A stretch of 7,023 nt of DNA from the NCBI GenBank assembly GCA_011390055.1, contig JAABTC010000092.1, forward strand, positions 1-7,023, read 5' to 3'. Under the pieces are notes generated by a model. The model did not search any database, was not told the origin of the DNA, and was given only the letters and a program-made list of their open reading frames with translations. This document shows, piece after piece, positions 5,711 through 7,023 of this stretch. A program made the translations under genes and the position numbers. Position 1 is the first letter of the stretch; the number at the start of each line of letters is the position of its first letter. Origin of the DNA: Burkholderiales bacterium (lineage in GTDB: Bacteria > Pseudomonadota > Gammaproteobacteria > Burkholderiales > Burkholderiaceae_C).

Positions 5711-6106
5711 ATGGCTCAGCGCCTTGCATCCTGCAGTTGCGGCCAGCTCACCGCGCAGACCGTCGGCGAGCCCGAGCGCGTCTCGATCTGTCATTGCCTG
5801 GCCTGCCAGCGCAGGACGGGCAGCGTCTTCGGTCAGCAAGCCAGGTTTCGTCGCGAGAACGTGGCGCTGTCAGGCACATCGCGTGAGTACGTGCGCGTCG
5901 GCGACGAGGGCTCCCGCGTCAGGTTCCACTTCTGCCCGCATTGCGGCGCCACGGTGTACTACGAACCCGAAGGCTTGGAGGCGTACCTCGCCATCCCCGT
6001 CGGGGCGTTCGCCGATCCGGGCTTCCCGGCGCCGAGCGTGTCCGTCTACGAGGAGCGCATGCACGCCTGGGTGGTGCCGCCGCCCGACGCGCAGCACATG
6101 GCCTGA
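5711..6106 (+). CDS. GFA family zinc protein (glutathione-dependent formaldehyde-activating enzyme-like)
   Basis: 131-aa protein of the GFA/CENP-V domain family. All seven zinc-ligand cysteines are present: CSCG (C8, C10), CHCLACQRRTG (C27, C29, C32) and FCPHCG (C75, C78). Family knowledge: C8, C10, C75 and C78 correspond to the structural zinc site, and the C27/C29/C32 cluster to the second, labile site that glutathione can displace in Paracoccus Gfa. Most bacterial members have no proven substrate, and true Gfa is usually next to a glutathione-dependent formaldehyde dehydrogenase, which is absent here. The name therefore reflects the fold rather than a formaldehyde role. The start is the ATG at 5711; no good Shine-Dalgarno is seen. 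It lies 69 bp after the hydrolase and 33 bp before the lipoprotein gene on the same strand. Confidence 0.9.
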   Translation: MAQRLASCSCGQLTAQTVGEPERVSICHCLACQRRTGSVFGQQARFRRENVALSGTSREYVRVGDEGSRVRFHFCPHCGATVYYEPEGLEAYLAIPVGAFADPGFPAPSVSVYEERMHAWVVPPPDAQHMA

Positions 6107-6128
6107 CGGCAGACCAATTCGCACGACC

Positions 6129-6134
6129 GGAGAA
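6129..6134 (+). promoter_or_regulatory. strong Shine-Dalgarno of the lipoprotein gene
   Basis: GGAGAA ends 5 bases before the ATG at 6140 (GGAG core at 7 bases). It is the clearest plus-strand ribosome-binding site in the window. It fixes the lipoprotein start and argues that this unfamiliar reading frame is a real gene. Confidence 0.6.
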
Positions 6135-6139
6135 CTTGC

Positions 6140-6586
6140 ATGCACAGCGTTTCGATGGCGGCCGCGGGATGGCTGGTGCTGACGACCACCGCCTGTGGCG
6201 GCGGCGGCTACGGTCCCACCGAGCAGGACATCAACCGGTCTCTCGAAGCCACCCTGCAATCCGTCGCAGGCGACTGGACCGGCGTTGCCAACGCACCGAC
6301 CGCGATTCGTCTCGAGTTCCGGCTGCAGGAAGGCATCAATGGGCAGCTGAGCGGCAGCGGCACGATGACCGAGGCCAACGCGTCGTCTGCCGTGCCCGTC
6401 ACGGTCTCCGGGACGTTTCAGCGTCCGACACTCACACTCACTTTCGACGGCATGGTGTTCGAATCACGCCAGGTGCGAGGCACTGCCCAGGGCGCTTACA
6501 CGACGGTGGGCGGCATCGCGACGAATCTGACGCTGACGGCGCCGGGCTACACGCGCGAATTGGCCATCCTCTTGCAGGAGCAGTGA
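6140..6586 (+). CDS. putative small lipoprotein of unknown function
   Basis: 148-aa protein I do not recognise. The first 18 residues are apolar (MAAAGWLVLTTTA) and are followed by C19 and four glycines, the appearance of a lipoprotein signal peptide cleaved before C19. The lipobox is imperfect (Thr at -3 and -2, Ala at -1), and the n-region has no Lys or Arg. The mature part begins with a short polar helix (about 25-38), then SVAGDWTGVAN and a series of alternating beta-type segments (IRLEFRL, GQLSGSGTM, VPVTVSGTF, TLTLTFDGMVF, NLTLTAPG), suggesting a small beta-barrel or beta-sandwich similar in layout to lipocalin-like outer-membrane lipoproteins. The start is well supported: GGAG at 6129-6132 is 7 bases ahead of the ATG. 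It is the last gene of a plus-strand run and converges on the receiver gene 40 bp away. Confidence 0.75.
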   Translation: MHSVSMAAAGWLVLTTTACGGGGYGPTEQDINRSLEATLQSVAGDWTGVANAPTAIRLEFRLQEGINGQLSGSGTMTEANASSAVPVTVSGTFQRPTLTLTFDGMVFESRQVRGTAQGAYTTVGGIATNLTLTAPGYTRELAILLQEQ

Positions 6587-6606
6587 ACCTGCCCTCAGCG
6601 CGCGCC

Positions 6607-6618
6607 GAGGTCGACCTC
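6607..6618. terminator. 12-bp palindrome between convergent genes
   Basis: GAGGTCGACCTC is a perfect 12-bp inverted repeat centred in the 40-bp gap between the lipoprotein stop (6584-6586) and the receiver stop (6627-6629). It overlaps a second possible stem, CCTC(6593-6596)/GAGG(6607-6610), with a GCGCGCGC interior. Transcripts from either side could fold here, so it is the likely site of 3'-end formation for both genes. No T-tract is present, and it could equally be a protein-binding site. Confidence 0.3.
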
Positions 6619-6626
6619 CGAGGTGC

Positions 6627-7010
6627 TCAGGCGTCGCTCGTGGCATGCCGCGGCAGCTGCGCGCAGATCTCGACCAGCACCTGATCGAGCTGCTCGAAAT
6701 CCTCTTTCGGCACGGCGCGCACATGGGTGCCCAGGCTGGCCGCACCCGAGCTGAAGTCGTGGCCGGAGAACAGGATCACCCGGCGCGTCGATTCGCCTTC
6801 GAGCCAGCGCCTTGCCAGTTCGGTGCCCGACGAGCCCGGCAGGTTCACATCGGTGACCAGGACGTCGAACGCTTCGCGCTGCAGGCACAGCCAGGCGGCC
6901 TCCGCGTCGGCGCAGGCCACGACGCGTCGGCTCTCGCTCTCCATCAGCTCCACGACGAGATCGCGAATGTCGGAGTTGTCCTCGACGTACAGGATGTTGA
7001 GGGGGCTCAA
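6627..7010 (-). CDS. stand-alone response regulator receiver (CheY-like) protein
   Basis: 127-aa single-domain receiver. Visible landmarks: ILYVEDN with acidic pocket E10 and D11; VLVTDVNLPGSSG with phospho-acceptor D54; VILFSG with switch Ser S82; VPKEDF with the conserved Lys K102. The acidic, phosphorylation and Ser/Lys positions are all present, so phosphorylation by a histidine kinase is expected. No DNA-binding or enzymatic output domain follows: the protein ends about 25 residues after K102, so it must act by protein-protein contact or as a phosphorelay intermediate. At the aromatic switch position three residues before K102 there is Ala (A99), and Glu replaces the usual Pro after K102. 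The start is TTG at 7010, supported by GGAGG (complement of 7016-7020) 5 bases upstream. A partner kinase, if local, would lie beyond the right edge. Confidence 0.88.
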   Translation of the reverse strand: MSPLNILYVEDNSDIRDLVVELMESESRRVVACADAEAAWLCLQREAFDVLVTDVNLPGSSGTELARRWLEGESTRRVILFSGHDFSSGAASLGTHVRAVPKEDFEQLDQVLVEICAQLPRHATSDA

Positions 7011-7015
7011 GGTGG

Positions 7016-7020
7016 CCTCC
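7016..7020 (-). promoter_or_regulatory. Shine-Dalgarno supporting the TTG start of the receiver gene
   Basis: On the minus strand GGAGG is followed by CCACC and then TTG. This consensus site at 5-base spacing argues that the receiver really starts at the TTG rather than being the continuation of a longer protein from outside the window. Confidence 0.6.
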
Positions 7021-7023
7021 GGC

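Noticed and set aside
4444..5886. 480-aa plus-strand frame over the hydrolase and the GFA gene
   Set aside because: It crosses two convincing genes in another frame and translates to Arg/Pro/Ala-rich sequence.
5711..6106. True formaldehyde detoxification by the GFA-like protein
   Set aside because: The zinc cysteines are all present, but no glutathione-dependent formaldehyde dehydrogenase or S-formylglutathione hydrolase lies nearby; the family name alone does not establish the reaction.
1..7023. Mobile element, CRISPR array, tRNA/rRNA or phage segment
   Set aside because: No transposase or integrase motifs, no terminal inverted repeats with target duplications, no regularly spaced repeats and no tRNA-like cloverleaf were seen. 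Base composition looks even throughout.

Overview
The window looks like ordinary chromosomal DNA from a high-GC betaproteobacterium, most likely of the order Burkholderiales. The grounds are very GC-rich codon third positions, short intergenic gaps, frequent GTG/TTG starts, and a gene mix (PHB depolymerase-family esterase with a ribbon-helix-helix partner, CalB-like aldehyde dehydrogenase, GFA-like zinc protein) that I associate with that order. The taxon is an inference from gene style; no rRNA or marker gene is present.

Layout, left to right: (1) the 5' end of an SDR oxidoreductase on the minus strand, running off the left edge (1-151). (2) Divergent from it, a cyclopropane-fatty-acyl-phospholipid synthase (238-1503), followed on the same strand by a coniferyl-aldehyde-dehydrogenase-like ALDH (1563-2990). 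(3) Converging on the ALDH, a minus-strand two-gene unit: a ribbon-helix-helix regulator (4086-4514) and a PHB depolymerase-family esterase (3004-4050). The two convergent genes end only 13 bp apart, and their stop codons lie in opposite arms of one perfect hairpin. (4) Divergent from the regulator, a plus-strand run: an N-terminally anchored alpha/beta hydrolase (4670-5641), a GFA-family zinc protein (5711-6106) and a putative small lipoprotein of unknown function (6140-6586). (5) Converging on the lipoprotein, a stand-alone response-regulator receiver protein (6627-7010, minus strand, TTG start), whose upstream partner would lie beyond the right edge.

How they work together: the only convincing functional unit is the regulator plus PHB-depolymerase-like esterase pair. 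The ORFs are adjacent and co-directional, an ATGA overlap joins the regulator stop to an alternative upstream start of the esterase, and a direct repeat of one-helical-turn period lies just upstream of the regulator. CFA synthase acts on membrane lipids, and the ALDH and SDR act on small aldehydes or alcohols. I see no shared pathway that would bind these to their neighbours.

I found no mobile element, CRISPR array, tRNA/rRNA, toxin-antitoxin or defence module, and no gene-free stretch longer than about 155 bp. I do not see an exciting undescribed system here. The most useful leads are the regulator/esterase unit and its candidate operator, the stop-codon hairpin, sequence departures in the CFA synthase, ALDH and receiver, and the orphan lipoprotein.
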